Assembly: GCA_045595845.1 (NCBI GenBank) | Contig: JAZOBF010000028.1 | Location: 1-64,000, forward strand | DNA: 64,000 bases | Source: RGIG3009 sp045595845 | Lineage (GTDB): Bacteria > Bacillota > Clostridia > Oscillospirales > Acutalibacteraceae | Direction: 5' to 3' | Shown: piece by piece, positions 25,664-34,469 of the stretch | How positions within the stretch are numbered: the first letter of the stretch is position 1 | Layout of the letters: every line of letters starts with the position of its first letter | Notes under the pieces: generated by a model | The model's input: the letters and a program-made list of their open reading frames with translations, nothing else | Told to the model about the DNA's origin: nothing | Database searches by the model: none | Made by a program: the position numbers and the translations under genes

Positions 25664-27178
25664 ATGAAAAAACCGTTAGTGTTGATTATCATGGACGGAT
25701 TTGGCCTGAACGACAGCGTGATGGGCAATGCCATCAAAGCTGCCGCAACGCCGAATCTTTCCAAGATTTTTTCGGAAAATCCGTTTACGGTAATCGGGGC
25801 ATCCGGTATGGATGTCGGTTTGCCGGACGGACAGATGGGTAACAGCGAGGTCGGACACACCAACATCGGCGCGGGCCGCGTGGTGTATCAGGAGTTGACG
25901 CGCATTACCAAATCCATTAAAGACGGCGATTTCTTTGAAAACACCGCTCTCAAAAAGGCCATGGAAAATGCCAAAGGAGATAACGCCTTGCATCTGATTG
26001 GCTTGTTATCCGACGGCGGCGTGCACAGCCATCTTACCCATTTGTATGGGCTGATTGAGATGGCAAAGAAAAGCGGCGTTACCAAAGTGTTTGTGCACTG
26101 TTTGATGGATGGCCGCGATGTGCCGCCCACATCGGGTAAAGAGTTTGTGGCGCAATTACAAGACAAGATGAACGAAATCGGTGTCGGTTCGATTGCAACG
26201 GTGATGGGACGCTACTATGCCATGGACCGCGACAACCGTTGGGAGCGCGTGGAAAAAGCGTATGCCGCCATGGTTTACGGTGAAGGTGTGAAAAATGCGG
26301 ATGCCGTGGAGGTTATGGCAAAATCATACGACGAGGGTGTGACCGACGAGTTTGTTGTACCCGCCGTGTGCGACGAAAACGGCAAGATCAAAGCAGGGGA
26401 CAGCGTGGTGTTCTTCAATTTCCGTCCTGACCGTGCGCGGGAGATTACCCGTACCTTTGTGGACCCCGACTTCAATGGTTTTGAACGCAAAAACGGTTTC
26501 TTCCCGCTCAACTATGTGTGCATGACACAGTACGATGCGACCATGCCGAATGTGGATATTGCCTTCCGTCCGCAATCTTTAAACAACACGCTCGGCGAAT
26601 ATCTCGGTAAAAACGGTATGACGCAACTGCGCATTGCCGAAACCGAGAAATATGCGCATGTAACATTTTTCTTTAACGGTGGTGTGGAGCGCGAGTTTGA
26701 GGGAGAAGACCGCGTGTTAATCAATTCCCCAAAAGTTGCTACCTACGACCTGCAACCTGAAATGAGCGCGTACCCCGTGTGTGATGCGGTTGTGGAGCGG
26801 ATTCGTTCGGGTAACTATGATGTGATTATCCTCAACTACGCAAACTGTGACATGGTCGGTCATACCGGTGTGTTTGAGGCGGCAAAAGCCGCTGTCGAAG
26901 CGGTGGATACCTGTGTCGGCAAGACCGTAGCAGCCGTTTTGGAAATGGGCGGTGAGGCGCTGATTACCGCTGACCACGGTAACGCCGATAAGATGCTTGA
27001 GGATGACGGCGTGTCGCCGTTTACCGCGCATACCACGTATCCCGTCCCGTTCTGTGTTGTCGGTCATCCGTGTGAGCTGCGCGAGGGCGGTCGTCTGTGC
27101 GACATCGCGCCGACGATGCTCCAAATTCTCGGTTTGGAACAACCCGCCGAGATGGACGGCAAAAGTTTAATACAATAA
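25664..27178 (+). CDS. gpmI: 2,3-bisphosphoglycerate-independent phosphoglycerate mutase
   Basis: 504 aa. It interconverts 3- and 2-phosphoglycerate with two Mn ions in an alkaline-phosphatase-like fold. The N-terminal metal site is VLIIMDGFGLN, the Ser nucleophile lies in GQMGNSEVGHTNIGAGR, and the C-terminal metal ligands include NYANCDMVGHTG and TADHGNADKM. It is the last gene of the operon; enolase is not in the window. Confidence 0.97.
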   Translation: MKKPLVLIIMDGFGLNDSVMGNAIKAAATPNLSKIFSENPFTVIGASGMDVGLPDGQMGNSEVGHTNIGAGRVVYQELTRITKSIKDGDFFENTALKKAMENAKGDNALHLIGLLSDGGVHSHLTHLYGLIEMAKKSGVTKVFVHCLMDGRDVPPTSGKEFVAQLQDKMNEIGVGSIATVMGRYYAMDRDNRWERVEKAYAAMVYGEGVKNADAVEVMAKSYDEGVTDEFVVPAVCDENGKIKAGDSVVFFNFRPDRAREITRTFVDPDFNGFERKNGFFPLNYVCMTQYDATMPNVDIAFRPQSLNNTLGEYLGKNGMTQLRIAETEKYAHVTFFFNGGVEREFEGEDRVLINSPKVATYDLQPEMSAYPVCDAVVERIRSGNYDVIILNYANCDMVGHTGVFEAAKAAVEAVDTCVGKTVAAVLEMGGEALITADHGNADKMLEDDGVSPFTAHTTYPVPFCVVGHPCELREGGRLCDIAPTMLQILGLEQPAEMDGKSLIQ

Positions 27179-27190
27179 ACAAGAAATTAA

Positions 27191-27222
27191 AACCGCCTCG
27201 CTCTGTTGAGCGATGCGTTTTT
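27191..27222. terminator. Bidirectional terminator after gpmI
   Basis: TCGCTC TGTT GAGCGA hairpin with imperfect outer pairs, followed by GTTTTTA on the plus strand and GGTTTTAATTT on the minus strand. Confidence 0.6.
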
Positions 27223-27574
27223 AGATGTTAAGAGGCGTGGAAAATGCTTCTTTTTCAATTAAAAGTTTTAGGTCGGTTAGCGTTTGGTATTGTTGTTCCC
27301 ATAGATAAGTCAAAGCCTCGTTTTGTGAAATCTTAACGCCTTCATCTTCAAACAAAGAAAAGTCATGATTTTCCAAAGTAATTCCTTGTAAATAGGTTAG
27401 GACAAACAGGGTATACAATCCGTTACATAGCCCATCTAAATCATCCAATGCGACTTTTACCAAAACAATCAATCCTCTTTCTGTTCCAAGATACAATAAA
27501 TATATATCATGTTGCAGAAAACCATGTCCTACAGATAAGACAAACAAAAAAAATATTTGCAAAAAAGCAATCAA
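27221..27574 (-). pseudogene. Small unrecognised ORF, possibly a broken gene
   Basis: 117 codons open from a TTG with no ribosome binding site. The C-terminal 75 residues look protein-like (acidic and amphipathic, e.g. LFEDEGVKISQNEALTYLWE), and a terminator follows the stop on this strand. The only ATG with a G-rich upstream sequence (27592-27594) opens a 7-codon frame that stops at once one frame away. That suggests a frameshift near the start or a decayed gene. The region is more A+T rich than its neighbours. I do not recognise the family. It may also be non-coding. Confidence 0.35.
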
Positions 27575-27614
27575 GTGCCCATTTTGATGGTCATGAAAAG
27601 GCGAATCCCCCCGT

Positions 27615-27645
27615 TAAAAACAGGGCAAGCATACGCTTGCCCTGT
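27615..27645 (-). terminator. Terminator after rmuC
   Basis: Minus strand: ACAGGGCAAGC, four-base loop, perfect complement, then TTTTT. Confidence 0.9.
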
Positions 27646-27653
27646 AGGTCTAT

Positions 27654-28850
27654 TTATTCTGCGTCAACAGTCGGCAAAGCGAGTAGGTCATCGGCTTCGG
27701 CAGCTTCGATTCCCTCCACATCTTTGAGGTTTTTGAGAATGATGCTGTTGCGGTGGCGGGCATTGTCGAGTACATTGCCCGCTTCGTCCACTTTCTTCTT
27801 GGCTTTTTCAAGCAAATCTTCAAATTTACCGTACTGTGTTTTGACGGCACCCAGCACTTTCCACACTTCAGCGGCACGCTTATCTAAGGCAATGGTTCGA
27901 AATCCGATGCGCAGGGTGTTTAAAAATGCCGTAATGGTGGTGGGACCGCACACCATGATGCGGTATTTGTTTTGCAGTTCCTCTGCCAGACCGGGACGGC
28001 GCAAGACTTCCGCATATAAGCCCTCGGTTGGTAAGAACATAATCGCAAAATCGGTGGTTTTCGGCACATCAATGTACAGGTCCGCGATGGTTTTGGCTTC
28101 GTTACGGATGGTGCGTTCAAGTGCTTTGATAGCCGCGTCCGCCGCCTCTTTATCCGCTTTTTCCGAGGCGTCAACCAAGCGCGCATAATCCTCTTGCGGG
28201 AATTTTGAGTCAATGGGTAACCAGATATACGTGCCGTCCTCATCGCGCGACGGAATTTTTACGGCAAATTCCACCTGCTCGCGATTGCCGCGGATGGAAA
28301 CATTTTGTGCGTACTGCTCGGCGGTGAGAGTTTGTTCCAAAATATTGCCGAGCTGAACCTCTGCCCATGTACCGCGCGCCTTGACATTGGTCAGTACGCG
28401 TTGCAGGTCGCTGACGCCGCTGGCCAGTTCTTTCATTTCACCGAGCGATTTATATACACTTTGCAACTGCTCGCCGACCGTCTTGAAACTGGAATCCAAA
28501 CGCTTGGTGAGCGTGCTTTGCAGTTTCTCGTCAACGGTTTCCCGCATCTGATCAAGCTTTTTCTCATTGCTTTCCTGCAGCCCGCGAACAGCGGCGGTGA
28601 GCGTGGTGTTTAATTTTTCTTGATGTTCACCCGATGCTTTGAGTGACTCCTTTTGCCCTTCGGTGATGGTTTGGTTCATTTCCTTTAAGGCCGCATTCAG
28701 CTCCTGACGGGTATTGCGTACCTCGTCGCGAAGGCGACGCTCGGATTCCTCTAAATGTTCACGCGAGTCGCTTTTTGGTTTTCGGACAAGTAACAAAATT
28801 TGCAGAGCGATTACCAATACCAGTAAAGACGCAATCATATACCATTCCAT
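27654..28850 (-). CDS. rmuC: DNA recombination protein RmuC
   Basis: 398 aa. It has an N-terminal membrane helix (IASLLVLVIALQILLLV), a coiled coil (about 30-150, with EESERRLRDEVRNTRQELN) and the RmuC core with the nuclease-like motifs GTWAEVQLGNIL, IWLPIDSKFPQEDY and the later VCGPTTITAFLNTL. The family limits rearrangements at inverted repeats in E. coli. It is the last gene of holB-ricT-rmuC, two bases after ricT. Confidence 0.92.
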   Translation of the reverse strand: MEWYMIASLLVLVIALQILLLVRKPKSDSREHLEESERRLRDEVRNTRQELNAALKEMNQTITEGQKESLKASGEHQEKLNTTLTAAVRGLQESNEKKLDQMRETVDEKLQSTLTKRLDSSFKTVGEQLQSVYKSLGEMKELASGVSDLQRVLTNVKARGTWAEVQLGNILEQTLTAEQYAQNVSIRGNREQVEFAVKIPSRDEDGTYIWLPIDSKFPQEDYARLVDASEKADKEAADAAIKALERTIRNEAKTIADLYIDVPKTTDFAIMFLPTEGLYAEVLRRPGLAEELQNKYRIMVCGPTTITAFLNTLRIGFRTIALDKRAAEVWKVLGAVKTQYGKFEDLLEKAKKKVDEAGNVLDNARHRNSIILKNLKDVEGIEAAEADDLLALPTVDAE

Positions 28851-28852
28851 GT

Positions 28853-29722
28853 TTATTCAAGCTCCTGTAAGGCTTCTTCTTCGGAATTTGCTTTTTCCGG
28901 TTTGTTTTTACCGTCTTTGATGACTTTGACATCCTCACGGCTGAGCAATATGGGCGGCGAATCGGGGGCTTTTTCCAAGCGTACTTTGAGAGTGCCCGCC
29001 AACAGGTTTACTTCTACGACCGTACCGCGTCCCTCGGGTGTATTAACGAGTGCGCCTTGCTTGGGCGTCACTTTGATGAGTGAAGAATAGGTGTCTTGTT
29101 CGTATTTTAAGCAACACATCAGTCTGCCGCAAGAACCTGAAATTTTGGTCGGGTTGAGAGACAAGCCCTGTTCTTTTGCCATTTTAATGGAGACCGGTTG
29201 AAAGTCCGACAGGAACTGTGCACAGCACAGAGGTCTGCCGCAAATGCCGAGTCCGCCCAGCATTTTGGCTTCATCACGCACACCGATTTGGCGCAACTCT
29301 ATACGGGTGTGGAACAGCCCCGCCAAATCTTTGACAAGGTCGCGGAAATCCACGCGTCCGTCGGCGGTGAAATAAAACAGGATTTTGGAACCGTCAAAGG
29401 TATATTCCGCACCGATAAGTTTCATATCTAACTTGTGTGCCGCAATGCGTTCTTCACACAGTTTCACGGCGCGCTGTTCTTTCTCGATGTTTTCTTTTGC
29501 GCGGCGCACATCTTCCTCGGTTGCCGGTCGCGTTACGGCTTTCAGCGGTTTTATGATTTCGGAATCTTCCATATCGCGGTTTTCCATGACGACCTCGCCG
29601 CATTCCAAACCGCGAGCCGTTTCAACAATGGCATAATCACCTTTGCAAAAGGTGTATCCCGCAGAGGCAAAATAGTAAATCTTGCCCATGTTTTTAAAGC
29701 GAATACCGATAATATTCGTCAT
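28853..29722 (-). CDS. ricT: PSP1-domain protein RicT (YaaT)
   Basis: 289 aa. In B. subtilis, RicT with RicA and RicF forms an iron-sulfur complex that affects RNase Y processing, sporulation and competence. The Cys clusters are visible (GICGRPLCC and GSCGRLMCC), preceded by the PSP1 fold (GDYAIVETARGLECGEVV). Its position directly after holB matches the Bacillus order. RicA/RicF-type genes are not in the window. Confidence 0.92.
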   Translation of the reverse strand: MTNIIGIRFKNMGKIYYFASAGYTFCKGDYAIVETARGLECGEVVMENRDMEDSEIIKPLKAVTRPATEEDVRRAKENIEKEQRAVKLCEERIAAHKLDMKLIGAEYTFDGSKILFYFTADGRVDFRDLVKDLAGLFHTRIELRQIGVRDEAKMLGGLGICGRPLCCAQFLSDFQPVSIKMAKEQGLSLNPTKISGSCGRLMCCLKYEQDTYSSLIKVTPKQGALVNTPEGRGTVVEVNLLAGTLKVRLEKAPDSPPILLSREDVKVIKDGKNKPEKANSEEEALQELE

Positions 29723-29734
29723 CGTAATCCTCTC

Positions 29735-30739
29735 CTATCGTCCTGCCGCACGACGGAGCCGTGCGCAGAGAATGGTTAAAAATAATGTATGGTTTATGTT
29801 GAAAAACCGAGCGGTTTGCAGGTCCTCAACGACCGCGATAAGTGCGAGAAGTTGGTCACGCGTCAAAGACAGCGAAAGTGTTTTGGCGGTTTCGGGCGAG
29901 GTGCCCAACCATGCCGTGTGACCGAATCGACACACCAAGGCATCGCGAAAAATGAGTTTCAGACCGCTGAGCACCGCGGTGACACACTCCCGTTGCTTTT
30001 CGAGCGGTGCGGTTGCGGTGAGCAGCGCAAGCTCCGTAGGAGCGGTAACGGCAGAGGCGATGGCGGGTAACAGCTCGAGTATCTGCTGATACGAGCCGTC
30101 GGATAAGCTGTTTTCTGCTTGTCCGATGATGCCACCCCAAAGAGCCGCCGCCTGTGACAAGTCCTCTTCGGAGCGCTCGGGGAACCGACGGCGGAGCACC
30201 GAAACGGCATCCTCCGCCGACACACCGCCGAGCGGTACGGTGAACATACGGGAGCGTACGGTTTCAAGCACTTGTGAGCGTTGCTCGCAAGTCAGCAAAA
30301 ACCGCACCCGCGCGGGCGGTTCTTCCAAAACCTTAAGCAACGCGTTTTGTGCTTGCTCCGTCATATTTTGCACATCGCACAGAATAAACACGCGTACGGA
30401 GGCTTCGTTCGGCAACACATAGACCTCTTCGCGCAATTGACGAACCGCATCAATGTGAAACGAGCGTGCCTCACCGCCGCCGCCAATCTCGGTGATGTCG
30501 GGATGGTTCCCCGAAAACACTTTGCGACACGCGGCGCATGTGCCACACGGTTTATCGCCCGCCTGTTGGCATACCGCCGCCGCCGCGATCTGGCGCGCCA
30601 GTGTGCGGCGGCCGCTGCCGATGGGGCCTTCGATGAGAACGGCGTGCGGAAGTGCACCCGCGTCCAAACGGGAGGAGAGCAACGCTTTTGCCGCTTGGTT
30701 TCCGGCAAAAACAGAACCGTCCGGTAATGTCCAGTTCAT
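29735..30739 (-). CDS. holB: DNA polymerase III subunit delta'
   Basis: 334 aa clamp-loader subunit. It has an AAA+ fold with a degenerate P-loop (GPIGSGRRTLA, with Arg where the catalytic Lys would be), as expected for delta', a four-Cys zinc module (CQQAGDKPCGTCAAC), and the sensor/SRC region LLKVLEEPPARVRFLLTCE. The ribosome binding site AAAGGAGGA precedes the ATG. It shares a divergent promoter region with the metal transporter. Confidence 0.92.
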   Translation of the reverse strand: MNWTLPDGSVFAGNQAAKALLSSRLDAGALPHAVLIEGPIGSGRRTLARQIAAAAVCQQAGDKPCGTCAACRKVFSGNHPDITEIGGGGEARSFHIDAVRQLREEVYVLPNEASVRVFILCDVQNMTEQAQNALLKVLEEPPARVRFLLTCEQRSQVLETVRSRMFTVPLGGVSAEDAVSVLRRRFPERSEEDLSQAAALWGGIIGQAENSLSDGSYQQILELLPAIASAVTAPTELALLTATAPLEKQRECVTAVLSGLKLIFRDALVCRFGHTAWLGTSPETAKTLSLSLTRDQLLALIAVVEDLQTARFFNINHTLFLTILCARLRRAAGR

Positions 30740-30771
30740 ATGTCTTCCTCCTTTGTTTCACAATTATATCC

Positions 30772-30837
30772 ATTATACCGCATTTTGTCCCACCTGACAA
30801 GAATTTTCTTGACAAGTCCTGTGGAAAGCCGTACCAT
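30772..30837. promoter_or_regulatory. Back-to-back promoters for holB and the metal ABC operon
   Basis: Minus strand: TTGTCA (30795-30800), 17 bases, TATAAT (30772-30777). Plus strand: TTGACA (30809-30814), 17 bases, TACCAT (30832-30837). The two -35 boxes are 8 bases apart and form an imperfect inverted repeat (TGACAAGAA / TTCTTGACA), so one bound protein could affect both directions. Confidence 0.7.
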
Positions 30838-30874
30838 TTTATTAAAATCGTATGATTGTGAAAGGAGGGAGACC

Positions 30875-31792
30875 GTGATAACGAGATACGGCCAAGTGGC
30901 GTTGTTGCTTTGCTTTATTTTGGCGGTGTCGATGGGGTTGACGGCGCTGTTTGGGATAAACGCACCGAAAACAACCGAGGACTTCTCGGTGGTTGCCAGT
31001 TTTTATCCGTTGTATACGGCGGCGTTGAATGTTGTTGGTTCGTGTGACGGTGTGACAGTCTCTTGCCTGACACAACCCACAGCGGGGTGTTTGCACGATT
31101 ATCAGCTGTCTCCGTCCGAGCGTGCGGTGCTGGGAAGTGCCGATATTCTGATACAAAACGGCGCGGGTATGGAATCGTTTTTGGAGCCGCTTTTGCAATC
31201 GTTGACGCAGTTGACGGTGATTGACACCTGTGCCGATATGGTCCTGCTTGACGGTGAGGAACACGACCACGCGCATGACCATGAGGGGAATGCCCACGCA
31301 TGGGTGGCCCCCGATTACTATGCCGAACAGGTATGCCGTCTGCGGGACGGTTTGTGTGCGGCGGACCCCGCCCGCGCAACCGCGTATACCGCGAACGCCG
31401 AGGCGTATCTGGAAAAGATAGCGGCGATAGGACGGGTGCTCGGGGAAACGCAACACCCCTTTACCCACGCCTTGTTATTTCATGATTCCATGGCATACGC
31501 GGCACATGCGTTGCATCTGAATATCCTTGGCAATATCCCGCTCGGAGAAGACCGTTTTGCATCGGCGGCGGAATTAACCCGCATTGCCCGGACGCTTAAA
31601 GGAAAATCGGTACTGCTTTTGTATGACGATCAGTATCCTGCCATGCACGAAACGCTTGGCGGATATGCCGAACAGGCGGGCATCGTGCGCTGGAATATTG
31701 CCGCGCGTCCCGCAGACGGGGTAGCGGCAAAGGATGCGTGGCTTGTTGCCATGCAACAAAATATACAGGCGTTAAGGGAGGCGGCGAGATGA
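30875..31792 (+). CDS. Zinc/manganese ABC transporter substrate-binding protein, ZnuA type
   Basis: 305 aa. The N-terminus has one hydrophobic segment (VALLLCFILAVSMGLTALFG) with no lipobox, so it is membrane-anchored or cleaved rather than a lipoprotein. The metal-binding His residues of the A-1 family are seen in TAGCLHDYQL, and in the His-rich acidic loop EEHDHAHDHEGNAHAW, which is typical of zinc binders. It uses a GTG start with AAAGGAGGG ahead; a frame opening at 30740 overlaps the promoter and is not used. It heads a three-gene operon in A-C-B order. Confidence 0.9.
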   Translation: MITRYGQVALLLCFILAVSMGLTALFGINAPKTTEDFSVVASFYPLYTAALNVVGSCDGVTVSCLTQPTAGCLHDYQLSPSERAVLGSADILIQNGAGMESFLEPLLQSLTQLTVIDTCADMVLLDGEEHDHAHDHEGNAHAWVAPDYYAEQVCRLRDGLCAADPARATAYTANAEAYLEKIAAIGRVLGETQHPFTHALLFHDSMAYAAHALHLNILGNIPLGEDRFASAAELTRIARTLKGKSVLLLYDDQYPAMHETLGGYAEQAGIVRWNIAARPADGVAAKDAWLVAMQQNIQALREAAR

Positions 31793-32526
31793 GTTCATGT
31801 GGGTTGCATTGCTTAAGGATTGCGGATATCGGCGTGAAAGCGGACGGACAAACGCTGCTTTCGGATGTTAACTTGCATGTGCATTGCGGACAACTTACCG
31901 CCATTATTGGTCGCAATGGGGCGGGGAAAAGTACCTTGCTTAAGGCGATTTTAGGTGAGATTCCTCATACGGGACGTGTGGAGTTTTCCGGTCATAACGG
32001 CACGCCTGTTTCGGGAGGAAAACCGCGCATCGGCTATGTGCCGCAGTCGTTGGCAGTCGATCGCAACACACCCGCAACCGTGTATGATATGCTGTTATCG
32101 CTTACCGCATCGTATCCTGTATTTTTAAAAAAGCGCCCCAAAACGGTAAAAACCTTTTGTGAACATTTGGCGCGATTCCACGCGCAAGAACTGATTGACC
32201 GACCGCTCGGGCGGCTGTCGGGCGGTGAACTGCAACGGGTTTTACTTGCGGCGGCGACCTTGCCGACACCTGACCTTTTGATTTTGGACGAGCCGGTTTC
32301 GGGTGTGGATATCGGCGGGCTTGCTGAATTTTATGGGTTGTTGCAACAATTAAAAGAGCAAGAAGATATGGTAATTTTGCTGGTATCTCATGACCTTGAG
32401 TTTGTTCGCCGCCAAGCGGACAAGGTCGTACTGTTGGATAAAACGGTACAGGCATTCGGCACACCCGACGAAGTGTTTGCCACCGAGGCGTTTCGTCGTA
32501 TCTTTGCCGGAGGTGAGGCGGTATGA
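31789..32526 (+). CDS. Metal ABC transporter ATP-binding protein, ZnuC type
   Basis: 245 aa. Walker A GRNGAGKSTL, signature LSGGELQR, Walker B LLILDEPVSGVD and the switch His in LVSHDLEF are all intact. It powers uptake by the permease encoded next. The ATG overlaps the stop of the binding-protein gene (ATGA), with AAGGGAGG ahead. The N-terminus is slightly longer than usual and Cys/His rich (MSSCGLHCLR). Confidence 0.93.
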   Translation: MSSCGLHCLRIADIGVKADGQTLLSDVNLHVHCGQLTAIIGRNGAGKSTLLKAILGEIPHTGRVEFSGHNGTPVSGGKPRIGYVPQSLAVDRNTPATVYDMLLSLTASYPVFLKKRPKTVKTFCEHLARFHAQELIDRPLGRLSGGELQRVLLAAATLPTPDLLILDEPVSGVDIGGLAEFYGLLQQLKEQEDMVILLVSHDLEFVRRQADKVVLLDKTVQAFGTPDEVFATEAFRRIFAGGEAV

Positions 32527-33341
32527 TGGAGACACTTATTCAGATGTTTTCCTATGATTTTATGTGTCGCGCTTTATGGGGCGTGTTGTTAATGATGCCT
32601 CTTTTTTCACTTCTCGGCACATTGGTGGTTAACAACGGCATGGCGTTTTTTTCCGATGCACTGGGGCATTCGGCACTGACGGGAGCGGCCATCGGCGTGC
32701 TGTTCGGATTTAGCGATCCGAGCCCCGTTATGTTGGTGTTTGCCGTCGTATTCGCGCTTTTGATGAATGCCATTCGTCATTCGCGCATATCTTCCACCGA
32801 TACGATTATCGGTGTCTTTGCTTCCTGCGGGTTGGCAATCGGGCTTGTCCTGCTTTCGAAGAATAAAGGATTTTCGGGATATCAAGGGCTTCTTATTGGG
32901 GATATTTTATCCGTTACGGCGACACAACTGTGGATGCTGTTGGGAGCGCTGATAGCGGTGGTAATCGTGTGGCTTTTGTGCTTTAACGGGTTTTTTGCCG
33001 TATCCCTCAGCCCGTCACTTGCCAAAAGCAAAGGACTGGCGACGGTGTGGTTGGATAATCTGTTCGTCGTGGTCATGGCAGTGGTGGTTATGTTATCGGT
33101 TCGCTTGGTGGGATTACTGTTAATCAACGCCATGCTGATTCTGCCTGCTGCTGCTTCACGGAATGTCGCGAAAGGGTTGCGCAGTTATGTCTGGTTGACC
33201 GTTCTCTTTTCGTTATTTTCCGGATTGCTTGGCTTGACCTTGTCGTATCTCAACGCCATTGCCGCCGGGCCGACTATTGTATTGGTCTGTGCCGCCGTGT
33301 TTTTCGGAACATTTTTTATTGCCCGTCGAGAAAAGGGATAA
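32523..33341 (+). CDS. Metal ABC transporter permease, ZnuB type
   Basis: 272 aa ABC-3 family membrane protein with about eight helices. The pattern FFSDALGHSALTGAAIG is the hallmark of the family, and NAMLILPAAASRNVA lies in the second half. The start overlaps the ATPase stop by four bases. Zinc is favoured over manganese because of the His-rich loop in the binding protein (inference). Confidence 0.93.
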   Translation: MMETLIQMFSYDFMCRALWGVLLMMPLFSLLGTLVVNNGMAFFSDALGHSALTGAAIGVLFGFSDPSPVMLVFAVVFALLMNAIRHSRISSTDTIIGVFASCGLAIGLVLLSKNKGFSGYQGLLIGDILSVTATQLWMLLGALIAVVIVWLLCFNGFFAVSLSPSLAKSKGLATVWLDNLFVVVMAVVVMLSVRLVGLLLINAMLILPAAASRNVAKGLRSYVWLTVLFSLFSGLLGLTLSYLNAIAAGPTIVLVCAAVFFGTFFIARREKG

Positions 33342-33342
33342 C

Positions 33343-33377
33343 AAAACACCCGCTCAATGATTGAGCGGGTGTTTTTA
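33343..33377. terminator. Bidirectional terminator, metal ABC operon / CorC-like gene
   Basis: Perfect 15-bp stem AAAACACCCGCTCAA with a three-base loop between convergent genes, T-tract on both strands. Confidence 0.92.
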
Positions 33378-34241
33378 TTATTCTTCGGTTTCTTGTTTGA
33401 CAATGTGTACCAAATCAATGCGACGTTCGTCCATCTTGAGAATCGTCAGTTCGACATTTTCAAACACAACGGTTTCATGTTCTTCTTCGGCGGGAATGTG
33501 GCCGAGTTGATCAATGAGAAAACCGGCAAGCGTGTCGTAATCGCCTTCGGGAAATTCTACGCCGAGCAATTCCCCGACTTCGTCGATTGCCATTGAACCG
33601 TCCACTTCAAAGGTGTTGTGACCGGTCTGTTTAACTTCCTCCTCTTCGTGGTCGTATTCGTCCTGAATATTACCCACGATGGATTCGAGCAGATCTTCCA
33701 TGGAGACGATACCGGCAAGGCCGCCGTATTCGTCCACGGCTAAGGCGAGTTGGATGTGCTTTTCGGTCATTTCCGAAAACAGATCGTCACAACGCTTGGA
33801 TGCGGGAACAAAGTGCGCTTTGTGCATCAGCGAGCGCAGCGTTAATTCTTCGGGAAGCGATTTGCCGACATAAGGAAGCAGGTCCTTGACATGCAAAATG
33901 CCGATGACATGGTCCAAGTCATCTTCGTAGATCGGCACGCGCGAAAATCCCTTTTCAATACTGATTGCCAGAGCGTCTTGTACCGAATCTTCCACATCCA
34001 CCGCTTCTACATCGGTGCGAGGTGTCATGATATCCTCCGCAGTCATTTCACTGAACTCAAAGATGTTGTTGATCATATCTTTTTGAGATTCCTCAATAAC
34101 ACCTTTTTCTTCGCCGGCATCCACAAGCTCACGAATATCTTCTTCCGTGACATTGCGACGGCGGGAAACTGCGCGGGAGATGGTTTTCCAAAAACTAGAC
34201 GGAGAGTTTGATAAATTACCGTCAGACGCAGGGTCAGACAT
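33378..34241 (-). CDS. CBS-domain protein of the CorC/HlyC family
   Basis: 287 aa soluble protein: an acidic N-terminus, two CBS domains (starting MTPRTDVEAVDVEDSVQDAL and LALAVDEYGGLAGIVSMEDL), and a C-terminal CorC_HlyC domain (from about residue 205, YDTLAGFLIDQLGHIPAEEE). It lacks the DUF21 membrane domain of the longer family members, so it resembles E. coli CorC, which affects magnesium/cobalt efflux. Its role here is inferred from the family only. Confidence 0.88.
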   Translation of the reverse strand: MSDPASDGNLSNSPSSFWKTISRAVSRRRNVTEEDIRELVDAGEEKGVIEESQKDMINNIFEFSEMTAEDIMTPRTDVEAVDVEDSVQDALAISIEKGFSRVPIYEDDLDHVIGILHVKDLLPYVGKSLPEELTLRSLMHKAHFVPASKRCDDLFSEMTEKHIQLALAVDEYGGLAGIVSMEDLLESIVGNIQDEYDHEEEEVKQTGHNTFEVDGSMAIDEVGELLGVEFPEGDYDTLAGFLIDQLGHIPAEEEHETVVFENVELTILKMDERRIDLVHIVKQETEE

Positions 34242-34286
34242 GGTTTTTGATTTCCCCTTTCACTTTTCACTGTAGAGATCCTTTTC

Positions 34287-34326
34287 ACTATACCTTAAAG
34301 TTGAAGATTTGTCAAATTCTTGAAAA
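34287..34326. promoter_or_regulatory. CorC-like gene promoter with palindromic element
   Basis: Minus strand: TTGACA (34310-34315), 17 bases, TATAGT (34287-34292). The -35 lies in TTTGTCAAATTCTTGAAAA (34308-34326), an imperfect inverted repeat like the ones before pgk and gap. Confidence 0.6.
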
Positions 34327-34384
34327 AAATAAACAAAAATTCGAAAAAACCGTCTTAAAAACACTAAAAAATGAACGGGCACAC

Positions 34385-34413
34385 TTTACACGCACAGAAT
34401 TTTGTGTTAGGAT
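34385..34413 (+). promoter_or_regulatory. PFOR gene promoter
   Basis: TTTACA (34385-34390), 17 bases, TAGGAT (34408-34413), with a leader of about 50 bases and an AAAAGGGAGGA ribosome binding site. Confidence 0.55.
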
Positions 34414-34469
34414 AAACGGTGGTGTGTATACAAATTTTTATACAGTATCCTAAAAGGGAGGAAATATTC

